Shown here: positions 18,039 through 26,312 of the stretch, one piece after another | Position numbering within the stretch: the first letter of the stretch is position 1 | Layout: the number at the start of each line of letters is the position of its first letter | Assembly (NCBI RefSeq): GCF_014843845.1 | Contig: NZ_JHQS01000013.1 | Coordinates: 1-64,000 of the forward strand | Source of the DNA: Mesorhizobium amorphae | Lineage (GTDB): Bacteria > Pseudomonadota > Alphaproteobacteria > Rhizobiales > Rhizobiaceae | Direction: 5' to 3' | Length of the DNA stretch: 64,000 nucleotides | Position numbers and translations under genes: made by a program | Notes under the pieces: model-generated | What the model saw: only the letters and a program-made list of their open reading frames with translations | Told to the model about the DNA's origin: nothing | Databases searched by the model: none

Positions 18039-19003
18039 GTGCACCCTCCACAACCAAGTTTGGTTGGTTCTTTCAATGCCTGGGGCTGTGTGATCTGCTT
18101 CGGCAGATACCGCCCTTCCGCCTGAGCCAGTTCGTCGTAGCCGATCAGGCTGAACAGCTCGTCGAGGCCGGCAACCTGGTCCTCGATCCCGGCGATGCTT
18201 TCTTCCGACCAGATGCGGACGCAGATGTCACGCATGCCAGCGATCGCCGCCCGCATCGAATGGTTGGCCCAGATCACGGCCGAAATGCCGGCGCCACGAT
18301 AGACCGAAGCCGGTGTTTTGTAGTATTTGGTGGGGACGATGACGACCGGCAGCTTGTTGTTCCATTCCTTGGCGAAGGTCAGGATTTCGTCTGCGACGGC
18401 CTCGCGGGAGTGGATGAGAATTGCGTCGGCGCCGGCTTCTGCATAAGCGTTGGCCCGGGACAGCGCCTCATCGAGACCGTGACCGGCGATCAGCGCCTCG
18501 ATCCGCGCGACGACGACGAAATCCGGTCCCGTCGTGTCGTTCACGGCCTTGAGCCGGCCGCAGAATTCGTCAATGTCAGCAAGCGGATGCCGATCGCCGA
18601 CGAAGGAGTTTATTTTCGGGAACCCCTTGTCTTCAAGGCAGACGCCGCTGGCGCCGCGTTGCTCAAGCTTCCGCGCGACCAAGCGAGCATTGTTGAAATT
18701 TCCGAAGCCGCTGTCACCGTCGACAAGAACGGGGATGTGCGTCGCATCGACTATGCGCTCGACGACGTCGACGACTTGCGTCCAACTCGCTTCATTGGCG
18801 TCGCGATAGCCGAGCGCCGAGGCGATGGAAAGACCAGAGGCCCAGAGCCCTCGAAAGCCGGCACGCTCGGCAATCGCTGCCGAGAGCCCATCATGCGCTT
18901 CCATCAAAAATGTCAGGTCATTGGAAAGAATGAGCTCGCGAAGGGTCATCGATGACCCCGTCACCGGCAAGACTTGCGCTCCAAACGAAATCGCCTTGCT
19001 CAT
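18020..19003 (-). CDS. pepM: Phosphoenolpyruvate mutase, first step of phosphonate biosynthesis
   Basis: 327 residues. The mutase signature EDKxxxxxNS is intact: EDKGFPKINSF at 124-134, with Mg-binding DGDSGFG at 95-101. This separates it from the hydrolase-like relative at 2577-3449, which lacks the Asn. It turns PEP into phosphonopyruvate, the C-P bond forming step. The C-terminus ends in a short cysteine-rich tail (LGCGGCTCLRDG) of unknown role. GGAGGAGG precedes the ATG. It heads a minus-strand operon controlled by a sigma-54 promoter at 19172-19187 and two NifA-type sites. Confidence 0.88.
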   Translation of the reverse strand: MSKAISFGAQVLPVTGSSMTLRELILSNDLTFLMEAHDGLSAAIAERAGFRGLWASGLSIASALGYRDANEASWTQVVDVVERIVDATHIPVLVDGDSGFGNFNNARLVARKLEQRGASGVCLEDKGFPKINSFVGDRHPLADIDEFCGRLKAVNDTTGPDFVVVARIEALIAGHGLDEALSRANAYAEAGADAILIHSREAVADEILTFAKEWNNKLPVVIVPTKYYKTPASVYRGAGISAVIWANHSMRAAIAGMRDICVRIWSEESIAGIEDQVAGLDELFSLIGYDELAQAEGRYLPKQITQPQALKEPTKLGCGGCTCLRDG

Positions 19004-19171
19004 TGTATGACCTCCTCCATAAACTCAGGTCCAATGAACTCGGTGAAACGGGATGATTACTCATCGTCGCCCTGACCTCGCTGTAGAAAAGTCCTTTGGC
19101 CTACATATGCGCAATGGTCGTGAGATCCGCTGGAAGCGGCTCTGTGCCGGGGCGCACGTTACAGTTCAAGT

Positions 19172-19187
19172 GGCAAGAGCCATGCCA
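19172..19187 (-). promoter_or_regulatory. Sigma-54 (-24/-12) promoter of the pepM operon
   Basis: On the minus strand TGGCATGGCTCTTGCC matches TGGCAC-N5-TTGCW, with GG and GC exactly ten bases apart. Transcription would start near 19160 and give a leader of about 157 bases before pepM. Two TGT-N10-ACA sites lie 86-106 bp upstream of that start. Confidence 0.75.
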
Positions 19188-19239
19188 GCTAAAAAGCCGT
19201 TGTTATTGCAATAGTTGGCTTTGCGCGGCTGGTTCCGTT

Positions 19240-19255
19240 TGTTAGCGACGATACA
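19240..19255. promoter_or_regulatory. NifA-type upstream activator sequence 1 for pepM
   Basis: TGTTAGCGACGATACA fits TGT-N10-ACA exactly. It is centred about 87 bp upstream of the predicted sigma-54 start, a usual distance for NifA. Confidence 0.7.
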
Positions 19256-19259
19256 ATTC

Positions 19260-19275
19260 TGTCGGGATCGCGACA
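19260..19275. promoter_or_regulatory. NifA-type upstream activator sequence 2 for pepM
   Basis: TGTCGGGATCGCGACA fits TGT-N10-ACA and is nearly a full palindrome (TGTCG/CGACA). Its centre is 20 bp from site 1, about two helical turns, so two NifA dimers could bind the same face. Confidence 0.72.
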
Positions 19276-19357
19276 GTGCACAAGCTATATCACGGTGCGA
19301 GGTTGGCAGGTCGCCCACTAATCGTGATGTCCTTGGCCACGCTAGAGCGCGTCCTGT

Positions 19358-19690
19358 TTAATCCGGTTCAAATCGCACTCGACGGGGGTGAATTGGTCGA
19401 GGACCGAGTCCACGGCGTCCCACAGGGCCTTGATGGCCCCGCTCGGCCTTGGCGCGCAGCAGCGCCTTGAGCTTGGAAAAGGCGTTCTCGATCAGATTGT
19501 AGTCGCGACTGTTGGGTGGCAGGAACAGGAGAGTCGCCTCGGCTGCCTGTTCGATCGCTTCGCGCACGCCGGCGCCTTGTGCGTCGGCAGATTGCGGACG
19601 GCCTCGCCCTTGCCGACATTGAGATCAACACCATGCAGCCCGGGCACGCCGCCGAACGCCGCCGCCACACCGGCAAGCCGGATGGCTGGG
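19358..19690 (-). mobile_element. IS630-family transposase 3' remnant, frameshifted
   Basis: The minus strand reads LFLPPNSRDYNLIENAFSKL, then KALLRAKAERG. In a second frame it reads IKALWDAVDSVLDQFTP and then VECDLN. This is the DDE C-terminal end of IS630-type transposases, where LPPYSPDLNPIE is typical. The two frames do not join, and the N-terminal half and intact ends are missing. Confidence 0.65.
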
Positions 19691-19753
19691 CGGCATCAGC
19701 GCCACTGGCTTCGGAGAACGGCGCGTGGTCCGCGCCGTTCTGGTGCGCTTAGG

Positions 19754-20060
19754 CTACCGGGTCAGATGGCGTTTTCGGGCCGAGATACATTTGCGGTAAG
19801 GGGCTAGGCCGCCATGCGATATCCGCCTTCTGGCCATAGAGGAACGGCATGGAATGCAGCGGCGTGATGCAAGGGTCTTCGATCTCGACGATGTCCTGCA
19901 TGCGTGCGGCCCTGCGCTTGCGAGATCAGTCTTTGTTTCAAGCTCATGGGCGCGGTCGGTCGGAGGCCCGCCGAAATCCCGTCGGCCCGTCGCCAGGCCC
20001 CCTCGCGCGTCTCGCCGCATCGCGGAAGCTTTCTCTGCAATCTGCCAGCCCGGTTGCCAC
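19754..20060 (-). pseudogene. C-terminal remnant of a peptide-type ABC substrate-binding protein
   Basis: Minus-strand frames give AHELETKTDLA, then MQDIVEIEDPCITPLHSMPF, then LYGQKADIAWRP and YLGP. This parallels the C-terminal end of the intact binding protein at 5915-7480 (EDPPCVILHGSGQFYGKRKDIAW, FGPSN). Frames are broken and everything upstream is gone. It is a different paralogue, not a recent copy. Confidence 0.5.
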
Positions 20061-20136
20061 TCCATTGCCGGCGACCGGAACAAGGCAACGCCTTCGAAAA
20101 GCATCTGAGTATTTAATTTGTTCGACTTTTCAAGTC

Positions 20137-20152
20137 TGGCACCGGACTTGCT
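20137..20152 (+). promoter_or_regulatory. Sigma-54 (-24/-12) promoter of hupS
   Basis: TGGCACCGGACTTGCT is a near-perfect TGGCAC-N5-TTGCW element, 28 bp before the hupS start used here. No TGT-N10-ACA site was found within about 280 bp upstream, so the activator site is non-canonical or lost. Confidence 0.78.
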
Positions 20153-20180
20153 TCGCCTTCGCATATCCCGGCAACAAGAG

Positions 20181-21284
20181 ATGCCGCCGCCTGTGGAGGA
20201 AGTCCTGACGCCAGAAACATTCTACGAGGTCATGCGCCGGCAGGGGATCACTCGCCGAAGTTTCCTGAAATTCTGCAGCCTGACGGCGGCTTCCCTCGGC
20301 CTTGGACCAACCTTCGCGCCGAAAATAGCTTACGCGATGGAGTCCAAGCCGCGCATTCCGGTGCTGTGGCTGCACGGGCTCGAATGCACCTGCTGCTCCG
20401 AAAGCTTCATCCGCTCGGCGCACCCGCTCGCCAAGGACGTCGTGCTGTCGATGCTTTCACTCGATTATGACGACACGCTCATGGCGGCCGCCGGCCACCA
20501 GGCCGAGGCGATCGTCGACGAGGTCGTCGAACAGTACAAGGGCAACTACATCCTCGCGGTCGAAGGCAATCCGCCGCTCAACGAGGACGGCATGTTCTGC
20601 ATCATCGGCGGCAAGCCCTTCGTCGAACAGCTCAAGCATGCCGCCTCCAACGCCAAGGCGATCATCTCCTGGGGCTCCTGCGCCTCCTGGGGCTGCGTGC
20701 AGGCCGCGCGGCCGAACCCGACGCGGGCCACGCCCGTCCATAAGGTCCCTGGCCTGCCGGACAAGCCGATCATCAAGGTGCCCGGTTGCCCGCCGATCGC
20801 AGAAGTGATGACGGCCGTCATCACTTATATCCTGACCTTCGAGAAACTCCCCGAACTCGACCGGCAAGGCCGGCCGAAGATGTTCTACAGCCAGCGCATC
20901 CACGACAAATGCTATCGGCGCCCGCATTTCGACGCCGGCCAGTTCGTCGAGTCCTTCGATGACGAGGGCGCGCGCAAGGGCTATTGCCTCTACAAGGTCG
21001 GCTGCAAGGGACCGACCACCTACAATGCTTGCTCGACCGTGGGTTGGAACGGCGGCCTCTCCTTCCCCATCCAGGCCGGCCATCCCTGCATCGGCTGCTC
21101 CGAGGACGGCTTCTGGGACAAGGGCGATTTCTACAGCCGCCTGACCCGCGTCCACGGCTTCGGCATCGAGGCCGACGCCGACAGGATCGGCACGACGGCC
21201 GCGACCGTGGTCGGCGCCGCCGCGGCTGCGCATGCGGCGGCAAGCGTGGTCAAGCGGATGCGCGGAAAGGGAGGGAACAACTGA
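20181..21284 (+). CDS. hupS: Uptake [NiFe]-hydrogenase small subunit
   Basis: About 367 residues from the ATG at 20181. The longer frame from 20118 cannot be the real start because the sigma-54 promoter lies inside it. A twin-arginine signal RRSFLK at 25-30 exports the folded heterodimer. Fe-S ligands are visible in [21 protein letters not shown], the CPPIAE region and [13 protein letters not shown]. The C-terminal hydrophobic anchor ([19 protein letters not shown]) follows. It carries three Fe-S clusters that pass electrons from H2 oxidation to the cytochrome HupC. It overlaps hupL by one base. Confidence 0.95.
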   Translation: MPPPVEEVLTPETFYEVMRRQGITRRSFLKFCSLTAASLGLGPTFAPKIAYAMESKPRIPVLWLHGLECTCCSESFIRSAHPLAKDVVLSMLSLDYDDTLMAAAGHQAEAIVDEVVEQYKGNYILAVEGNPPLNEDGMFCIIGGKPFVEQLKHAASNAKAIISWGSCASWGCVQAARPNPTRATPVHKVPGLPDKPIIKVPGCPPIAEVMTAVITYILTFEKLPELDRQGRPKMFYSQRIHDKCYRRPHFDAGQFVESFDDEGARKGYCLYKVGCKGPTTYNACSTVGWNGGLSFPIQAGHPCIGCSEDGFWDKGDFYSRLTRVHGFGIEADADRIGTTAATVVGAAAAAHAAASVVKRMRGKGGNN

Positions 21285-23080
21285 TGGGCATCCGGACGCC
21301 GAACGGCTTCAATCTCGACACCTCCGGCCAGCGCGTCGTCGTCGATCCGGTCACGCGGATCGAAGGCCACATGCGCTGCGAGGTCAACATCGACGAGAAC
21401 AACATCATCCGCAACGCGGTCTCGACCGGCACCATGTGGCGCGGGCTCGAGGTCATCCTCAAGGGCCGCGACCCGCGCGACGCCTGGGCCTTCACCCAGC
21501 GCATCTGCGGGGTGTGCACCGGCACGCACGCGCTCACCTCGGTGCGTGCGGTCGAGGACGCGCTGGGCATCATAATCCCGGAGAACGCCAATTCGATCCG
21601 CAACATCATGCAGCTCTCGCTGCAGGTTCACGACCATCTGGTCCACTTCTACCACCTGCACGCGCTCGACTGGGTCAACCCGGTCCACGCATTGAGAGCC
21701 GACCCGAAGGCGACGTCGGAGCTGCAGCAGGCGGTTTCGCCGAGCCACCCGATGTCCTCGCCGGGCTATTTCCGTGACATTCAGAACCGGCTGAAGAAGT
21801 TCGTGGAGAGCGGCCAACTCGGGCCATTCAAGAACGGCTACTGGACCAACCCGGCCTATCTGCTGCCGCCGGAAGCCGACCTGATGGCGGTGACGCACTA
21901 TCTGGAAGCACTTGACTTCCAGAAGGAGATCATGACCACGCGCACGATCTTCGGCGGCAAGGACATCCATCCCAACTGGCTGGTGGGGGGCGTGCCCTGT
22001 GCGATCAACATCGACGGTGAGATGGCGGCCGGCGCGCCGATCAACATGGAGCGGCTGAACTACGTCCGCAGCGTCATCGAGCGCACCATCGCCTTCGTCG
22101 ACAACGTCTACATCCCCGACATCATCGCGATCGGCAATCTCTACAAGGCCTGGCTCTACGGTGGCGGGCTGTCGGGCAAGAGCGTGCTTGCCTATGGCGA
22201 TATCCCCGACAAGGCCAACGATTATTCTGCCGCTAACCTGATGATGCCGCAAGGTGCCATCATCAACGGCAATCTCAAAGAGGTGCTGCCGGTCGACGTA
22301 CGCGATCCCGAGCAGATCCAGGAATTCGTGCCGCACTCCTGGTATAAGTATCCGGACGAGGCCAAGGGCCTGCACCCCTGGGACGGCATCACCGAGCCGC
22401 ATTACGAACTGGGGCCCAATGCCAAGGGCACACGCACCAACATCATCGAGCTGGACGAGTCGGCAAAATATTCCTGGATCAAGGCACCGCGATGGCGGGG
22501 CCACGCCATGGAGGTCGGCCCGCTCGCCCGCTATGTCGTTGGCTATGCTCAGGGCCACGAGGAAATCAAGGAACAAGTCGATTCCACGCTGCGCGTGCTC
22601 GGCGCGCCGCTCAACGCGCTCTTTTCCACGCTCGGCCGCACCGCTGCGCGCGCTCTAGAAGCGCAGTGGGCGGCCCGCAAGCAGGCCTACTTCCTGGACA
22701 AGCTGATCGCCAACATCAAGGCCGGCGACTCCTCCACGGCCAACACCGAGAAGTGGGACCCGAAGACCTGGCCGGCCGAGATCAAGGGCGTCGGCTTCAC
22801 CGAGGCGCCGCGTGGCGCGCTGGGTCACTGGATCCGGATCAAGAACGGGCGCATCGAGAACTACCAGTGCGTCGTGCCGACCACCTGGAACGGCTCTCCC
22901 CGCGACAATGCCGGCAATATCGGCGCCTTCGAGGCCTCGTTGATGGACACCAAGGTCGAGCGCGCCGAGGAGCCGGTCGAAATCCTGCGGACCATACACA
23001 GCTTCGATCCGTGCCTTGCCTGCTCGACTCACGTGATGGGGCCGGACGGCAGGGAACTGGCCAATGTCAAAGTGCGGTAG
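21284..23080 (+). CDS. hupL: Uptake [NiFe]-hydrogenase large subunit
   Basis: 598 residues from the ATG overlapping the hupS stop. The four active-site cysteines are present: C75 and C78 in [10 protein letters not shown], and C577 and C580 in DPCLACSTH. HupD would cut after His583 and remove 15 residues once nickel is in place. It oxidises the H2 released by nitrogenase at the periplasmic face of the membrane as HupSL. Length and motifs are normal for group 1 uptake enzymes. Confidence 0.96.
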   Translation: MGIRTPNGFNLDTSGQRVVVDPVTRIEGHMRCEVNIDENNIIRNAVSTGTMWRGLEVILKGRDPRDAWAFTQRICGVCTGTHALTSVRAVEDALGIIIPENANSIRNIMQLSLQVHDHLVHFYHLHALDWVNPVHALRADPKATSELQQAVSPSHPMSSPGYFRDIQNRLKKFVESGQLGPFKNGYWTNPAYLLPPEADLMAVTHYLEALDFQKEIMTTRTIFGGKDIHPNWLVGGVPCAINIDGEMAAGAPINMERLNYVRSVIERTIAFVDNVYIPDIIAIGNLYKAWLYGGGLSGKSVLAYGDIPDKANDYSAANLMMPQGAIINGNLKEVLPVDVRDPEQIQEFVPHSWYKYPDEAKGLHPWDGITEPHYELGPNAKGTRTNIIELDESAKYSWIKAPRWRGHAMEVGPLARYVVGYAQGHEEIKEQVDSTLRVLGAPLNALFSTLGRTAARALEAQWAARKQAYFLDKLIANIKAGDSSTANTEKWDPKTWPAEIKGVGFTEAPRGALGHWIRIKNGRIENYQCVVPTTWNGSPRDNAGNIGAFEASLMDTKVERAEEPVEILRTIHSFDPCLACSTHVMGPDGRELANVKVR

Positions 23081-23093
23081 AGAGGATTTTTCG

Positions 23094-23650
23094 ATGAGAC
23101 CCACTGTCGTGAAACTTGGCGCAGCAGCATCGCTCGCCAACCTTGCCGGCCCGGCCTGTGCCCATGTCGGGTCAGGCTATGCGGACGGCATTGCCGCGGG
23201 CCTCGCGCACCCGCTGCTCGGTCTCGACCACCTGCTCGCCATGGCGGCGGTCGGGGTCTGGTCGGCGGTCGCCATGCCCTTGCGGGTCTGGACCGCACCG
23301 GCCGCCTTCCTCGCGGCCATGAGCGGCGGCGCCGCGCTCGCCTTTGTCGGCGTCGCCCTGCCAGCGATGGAAGGCATGATCGCGCTGTCGGTGCTGGCGC
23401 TCGGGCTGATGATCGTTTTCGGTGCAGGTTTACCGGGCATCGCCGGCATAGGCCTTGCCGGGCTGTTCGCGCTGTTCCACGGCCATGCGCATGCCAGCGA
23501 GGCCGCAGGAGCAACATTTGCCTATGTCGGCGGTTCACGCTGTCGATCGCAGCATTCCACCTCTTTGGCGTCGGCCTTTCGCTCTGGCTGCGAACCGGCC
23601 TCGGCATGCTGGTCGCCGGCTCGGGTGCCGCGCTCGTCTTCGGCGGATAG
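23094..23650 (+). pseudogene. hupE: HupE nickel permease, single frameshift near codon 147
   Basis: From the ATG at 23094 the frame reads a signal-like start, then HVGSGYADGIAAGLAHPLLG and LDHLLAMAAVGVW, the HupE/UreJ motif with metal-binding His residues. Near 23532 (after FAYVGG) one base appears to be missing. The +1 frame then continues with FTLSIAAFHLFGVGLSLWLR and ends at a stop at 23648. Rejoined, the product would be about 186 residues with the usual six spans. It is either a real null mutation or a sequencing error. Its place between hupL and hupC is unusual; hupE normally follows hupD. Confidence 0.8.
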
Positions 23651-23659
23651 GAGGCGACC

Positions 23660-24364
23660 GTGAACCATACATCTCACAGCGAAGAGGCGGTCTATGTCTA
23701 CGAGGCGCCGCTGCGCCTCTGGCACTGGGTCAACGCCGTCGCGATCGTTGCGCTGGCCGGAACCGGCTACCTCATCGGTTCGCCGCCGCCATCGGTCGGC
23801 GGCGAAGCCAGCGCCAGCTTCGTCTTCGGCTGGATACGATACCTGCATTTCGCGGCCGGCTATGTCCTGATTGCTGGCTTCGCCTTCCGCATCTACTGGG
23901 CCTTCGCTGGCAACGAGCATGCCCGGCAGATATTCCTGCCGCCTGTCTGGCGCGGCCGCTTCTGGCGGGAAGTCTGGCATGAGGTGCTCTGGTATGCCCT
24001 GCTGGTCAGGGAGCCGATTAAGTATTCGGGGCACAACCCGCTCGCCACGATCGCCATGCACATCCTGTTCGTCTGGTTCACCATCTTCATGATCGTGACC
24101 GGTCTTGCACTCTACGGCGAAGGGACCGGAATGGGTTCCTGGCAGCACACGCTGTTCTCGAGCCGGGTGATCCCGCTGTTTGGTCAGAGCCAGGACGTCC
24201 ACACCTGGCACCATCTCGGCATGTGGGTGATCATCTGCTTCGTCATCATCCACATCTATGTCGCGGTGCGCGAGGACATCATGTCGAGACAGACGATCAT
24301 TTCCTCGATGTTCTCAGGCTGGCGGACTTTTCGGGGCAACGGTACCCCGCGTGATTCCGACTAG
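23660..24364 (+). CDS. hupC: Hydrogenase b-type cytochrome subunit
   Basis: 234 residues with four hydrophobic spans and conserved haem histidines (LRLWHWVNA near the start, HFAAGY, WHHLGMW and IHIYVAVRED near the end). This integral membrane cytochrome b anchors HupSL and hands its electrons to the quinone pool. It is followed directly by a strong terminator-like hairpin, so hupSLEC may form a separate transcript. Confidence 0.93.
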   Translation: MNHTSHSEEAVYVYEAPLRLWHWVNAVAIVALAGTGYLIGSPPPSVGGEASASFVFGWIRYLHFAAGYVLIAGFAFRIYWAFAGNEHARQIFLPPVWRGRFWREVWHEVLWYALLVREPIKYSGHNPLATIAMHILFVWFTIFMIVTGLALYGEGTGMGSWQHTLFSSRVIPLFGQSQDVHTWHHLGMWVIICFVIIHIYVAVREDIMSRQTIISSMFSGWRTFRGNGTPRDSD

Positions 24365-24386
24365 GACTTTCGTGACCTCACCTGCT

Positions 24387-24420
24387 GGCGCGGGCGTTTG
24401 CCCCGCGCCGGCTTTTTTTC
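24387..24420 (+). terminator. Rho-independent terminator after hupC
   Basis: GGCGCGGG (24387-24394), loop CGTTTGC, then CCCGCGCC (24402-24409) followed within three bases by a run of seven T. It sits 23 bp after the hupC stop, within the hup cluster. Confidence 0.7.
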
Positions 24421-24766
24421 TTCAAGAGGGGTTGCCTTCAAGTCGACGCACACTTCGTCTCGGCTTCGCCTCGACAGCTCTCCCCCTTCATGCGTCCGTT
24501 CGACGGGGGGGAGTGCCAACCGCAACGCCCGGCGCCCTTCCTCTGTCCCTTTCAGGGGCAAAGATGCGGAACGAGGCGGAGTGGGGTGGGCGAGTGAACG
24601 CAAACTTTTCATCGGCCTGGAATTTCGGTTCAGTCCGGCCGATGCCGCACCCGTCAATGGAAGGATACTTTCCGTCTGTGCGGTAAAATCGCAATCGCGC
24701 TTTCCGCGTCGTTGCTATCCAGAGATCACCCCTTATTTCGCAACCATTTGCCGGCCCCCCGCCAAT
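24421..24766. other. Non-coding insertion-like stretch inside the hup cluster
   Basis: About 350 bp between the hupC terminator and the promoter of hupD. It contains no gene I can support. It includes short inverted segments (for example CTCCCCC / GGGGGGGAG around 24480-24520) resembling rhizobial intergenic mosaic repeats. Its presence splits what is a single operon in other rhizobia. Confidence 0.35.
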
Positions 24767-24782
24767 TGGCCCGCCTCTTGCT
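24767..24782 (+). promoter_or_regulatory. Second sigma-54-type promoter, upstream of hupD
   Basis: TGGCCCGCCTCTTGCT has GG and GC ten bases apart and a good -12 TTGCT; the -24 block has CCC for CAC. It lies 35 bp before the hupD ATG, directly after the terminator region. No TGT-N10-ACA site was found upstream. Confidence 0.55.
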
Positions 24783-24816
24783 ACCGGAAAGAAAAAGGTA
24801 CGGAGGAGGCTTCCCA

Positions 24817-25506
24817 ATGAACGGCGCGCCACGGGTGCTCGTGCTCGGCATCGGAAATCTGCTATGGGCCGATGAGGGCTTCGGCGTCCGCGTGGTGGAG
24901 GAGTTCCACCGGCTCTGCGAAACGGCGGATAACGTCCGGGCCATGGATGGCGGCACGCAGGGCATCTACCTCGTCCAACATATCCGCGAGGTCGACATCC
25001 TCGTCGTGTTCGACGCGGTCGACTACGGCCTGGCGCCCGGCACGCTGAAGCTCGTCGAAGGCGGCGAGGTGCCGGCCTTCCTCGGTGTGAAGAAGATTTC
25101 GCTCCACCAGACTGGCTTTCAGGAAGTTCTCGCCATGGCCGAGATGATGGGTGACTATCCCGCCCATCTCCTTCTCGTCGGCGTGCAACCGGTCGAGCTG
25201 GACGACTACGGCGGCAGTCTCCGGCCCGCTGTGAAGGCTCAGATCGAGCCCGCAATCGAGATCGCCATCGAGTGGCTCGCCGGGCACGGCGCGACGATCG
25301 CCAAGCGCACCGAACCGCTGGCCGAAGAAGAGACGCTCGCCTCGCGCGAAATGCGCATCGGCATCTACGAGAGCGGTCGACCCCGGCCGGAAGAGGCTTG
25401 TCGTCACGGCGACGCGCGGCTTCTCGCGAATAGTGCCTTCGCTGGCCCGGCGAATTTCGAGCGCGAGGTCGATGCGCTTTTGCAATCGTCCGGAGGGCAG
25501 GGCTGA
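24817..25506 (+). CDS. hupD: HupL maturation endopeptidase
   Basis: 229 residues from the ATG at 24817, preceded by GGAGGAGG. It has the HupD/HyaD fold: VLGIGNLLWADEGFGVRVVE at the start with the nickel-probing Glu, the Asp in VVFDAVDYG, and the His in KISLHQTGF. It removes the HupL C-terminal tail after nickel insertion. The C-terminus is about 30 residues longer than usual, with no recognised motif. It overlaps hupF by one base. Confidence 0.93.
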   Translation: MNGAPRVLVLGIGNLLWADEGFGVRVVEEFHRLCETADNVRAMDGGTQGIYLVQHIREVDILVVFDAVDYGLAPGTLKLVEGGEVPAFLGVKKISLHQTGFQEVLAMAEMMGDYPAHLLLVGVQPVELDDYGGSLRPAVKAQIEPAIEIAIEWLAGHGATIAKRTEPLAEEETLASREMRIGIYESGRPRPEEACRHGDARLLANSAFAGPANFEREVDALLQSSGGQG

Positions 25507-25838
25507 TGTGTGTCGGCGTTCCCTTCCAGGTGATTGAATGCAGCGGCGGCATTGCCCTGTGCACCGGTCGCAGCGGCACGCGGCGCCTCGATATGACGTT
25601 GGTGGGCGACCAGCCGGCGGGTACGTGGATACTCGCCTTCCTCGACACCGCGCGCGAGACTGTCACAGCCGAGACGGCGCGTCTGATCGCCGACGCCATC
25701 GAAGCGACGGAGCGTGCGCTCGCCGGCGACACCGACCTCGACCACCTCTTCGCCGACCTGGTCGGCCGCGAGCCGCAACTGCCGGAGCATCTGCGGCCAG
25801 CGCAAGCCCTTTCACCGCAAGGCACGGAGGACGCCTGA
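25506..25838 (+). CDS. hupF: HypC/HupF-family hydrogenase chaperone
   Basis: 110 residues starting MCVGVPFQVIE, where Cys2 is the catalytic/binding cysteine shared with HypC. HupF keeps the HupL precursor stable, notably under oxygen, during cofactor loading. It is longer at the C-terminus than HypC (30335-30580), as expected for HupF. Overlaps hupD. Confidence 0.92.
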   Translation: MCVGVPFQVIECSGGIALCTGRSGTRRLDMTLVGDQPAGTWILAFLDTARETVTAETARLIADAIEATERALAGDTDLDHLFADLVGREPQLPEHLRPAQALSPQGTEDA

Positions 25839-25842
25839 GTCC

Positions 25843-26286
25843 ATGTTTTCACCCATTCTCACCATGATGATGGAGCGCCACCGCATCCCGGTGGTTGACG
25901 AGACGAACATCGACGCGTTCGCCGAGGCTCACGACTTCACCGCGCTGTTTTTCCCCGGTGACTGGCTGCGGCTCGCCGAGAGCAACGATGTGGCGGTGAT
26001 CCTGCCGGAGCTGGTGCAGGCCTTCCAAGGCCTATTCAAGCCGGCCGTGGTATCGCGCGAGTCCGAGCGCAAGCTGCAAAGCCGCTATCGCTTCAACGCC
26101 TTTCCGGCGCTCGTCTTCCTGAGGAACGGCGAATATCTCGGCACCATAAAGCGCGTGCTCGACTGGGAAGACTACCTCACCGAGATCGCCGGCATGCTGA
26201 CGCGCGAGCCGAGCGCGCCGCCGCCTTTCGAGCTTCCCGAAGCCTGCGCCACGCATGACCGTCGCGACTATGATCATTTCCACTGA
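25843..26286 (+). CDS. hupG: Hydrogenase accessory protein, thioredoxin-like (HyaE type)
   Basis: About 147 residues from the ATG at 25843, four bases after the hupF stop. A HyaE/HupG family protein with a thioredoxin-like core (FTALFFPGDW, RFNAFPALVFLRNGEYLGTI) but no CxxC. It acts as a chaperone for the twin-arginine-exported small subunit. Longer upstream in-frame starts lie inside hupF and are not used. Confidence 0.9.
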   Translation: MFSPILTMMMERHRIPVVDETNIDAFAEAHDFTALFFPGDWLRLAESNDVAVILPELVQAFQGLFKPAVVSRESERKLQSRYRFNAFPALVFLRNGEYLGTIKRVLDWEDYLTEIAGMLTREPSAPPPFELPEACATHDRRDYDHFH

Positions 26287-26312
26287 GCGAAAGCGGCCGG
26301 GGAGGGCGCGCC

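Noticed and set aside
20000..20130. Search for a canonical NifA site upstream of hupS
   Set aside because: No TGT-N10-ACA found; only AT-rich DNA around 20111-20120 that might bind IHF, too weak to annotate.
21131..22576. A 481-codon minus-strand frame
   Set aside because: It is the exact antisense of hupL in GC-rich DNA and has no domain features.
24488..25852. A 454-codon minus-strand frame
   Set aside because: Arginine-rich antisense of hupD-hupF and the adjoining non-coding DNA; not coding.
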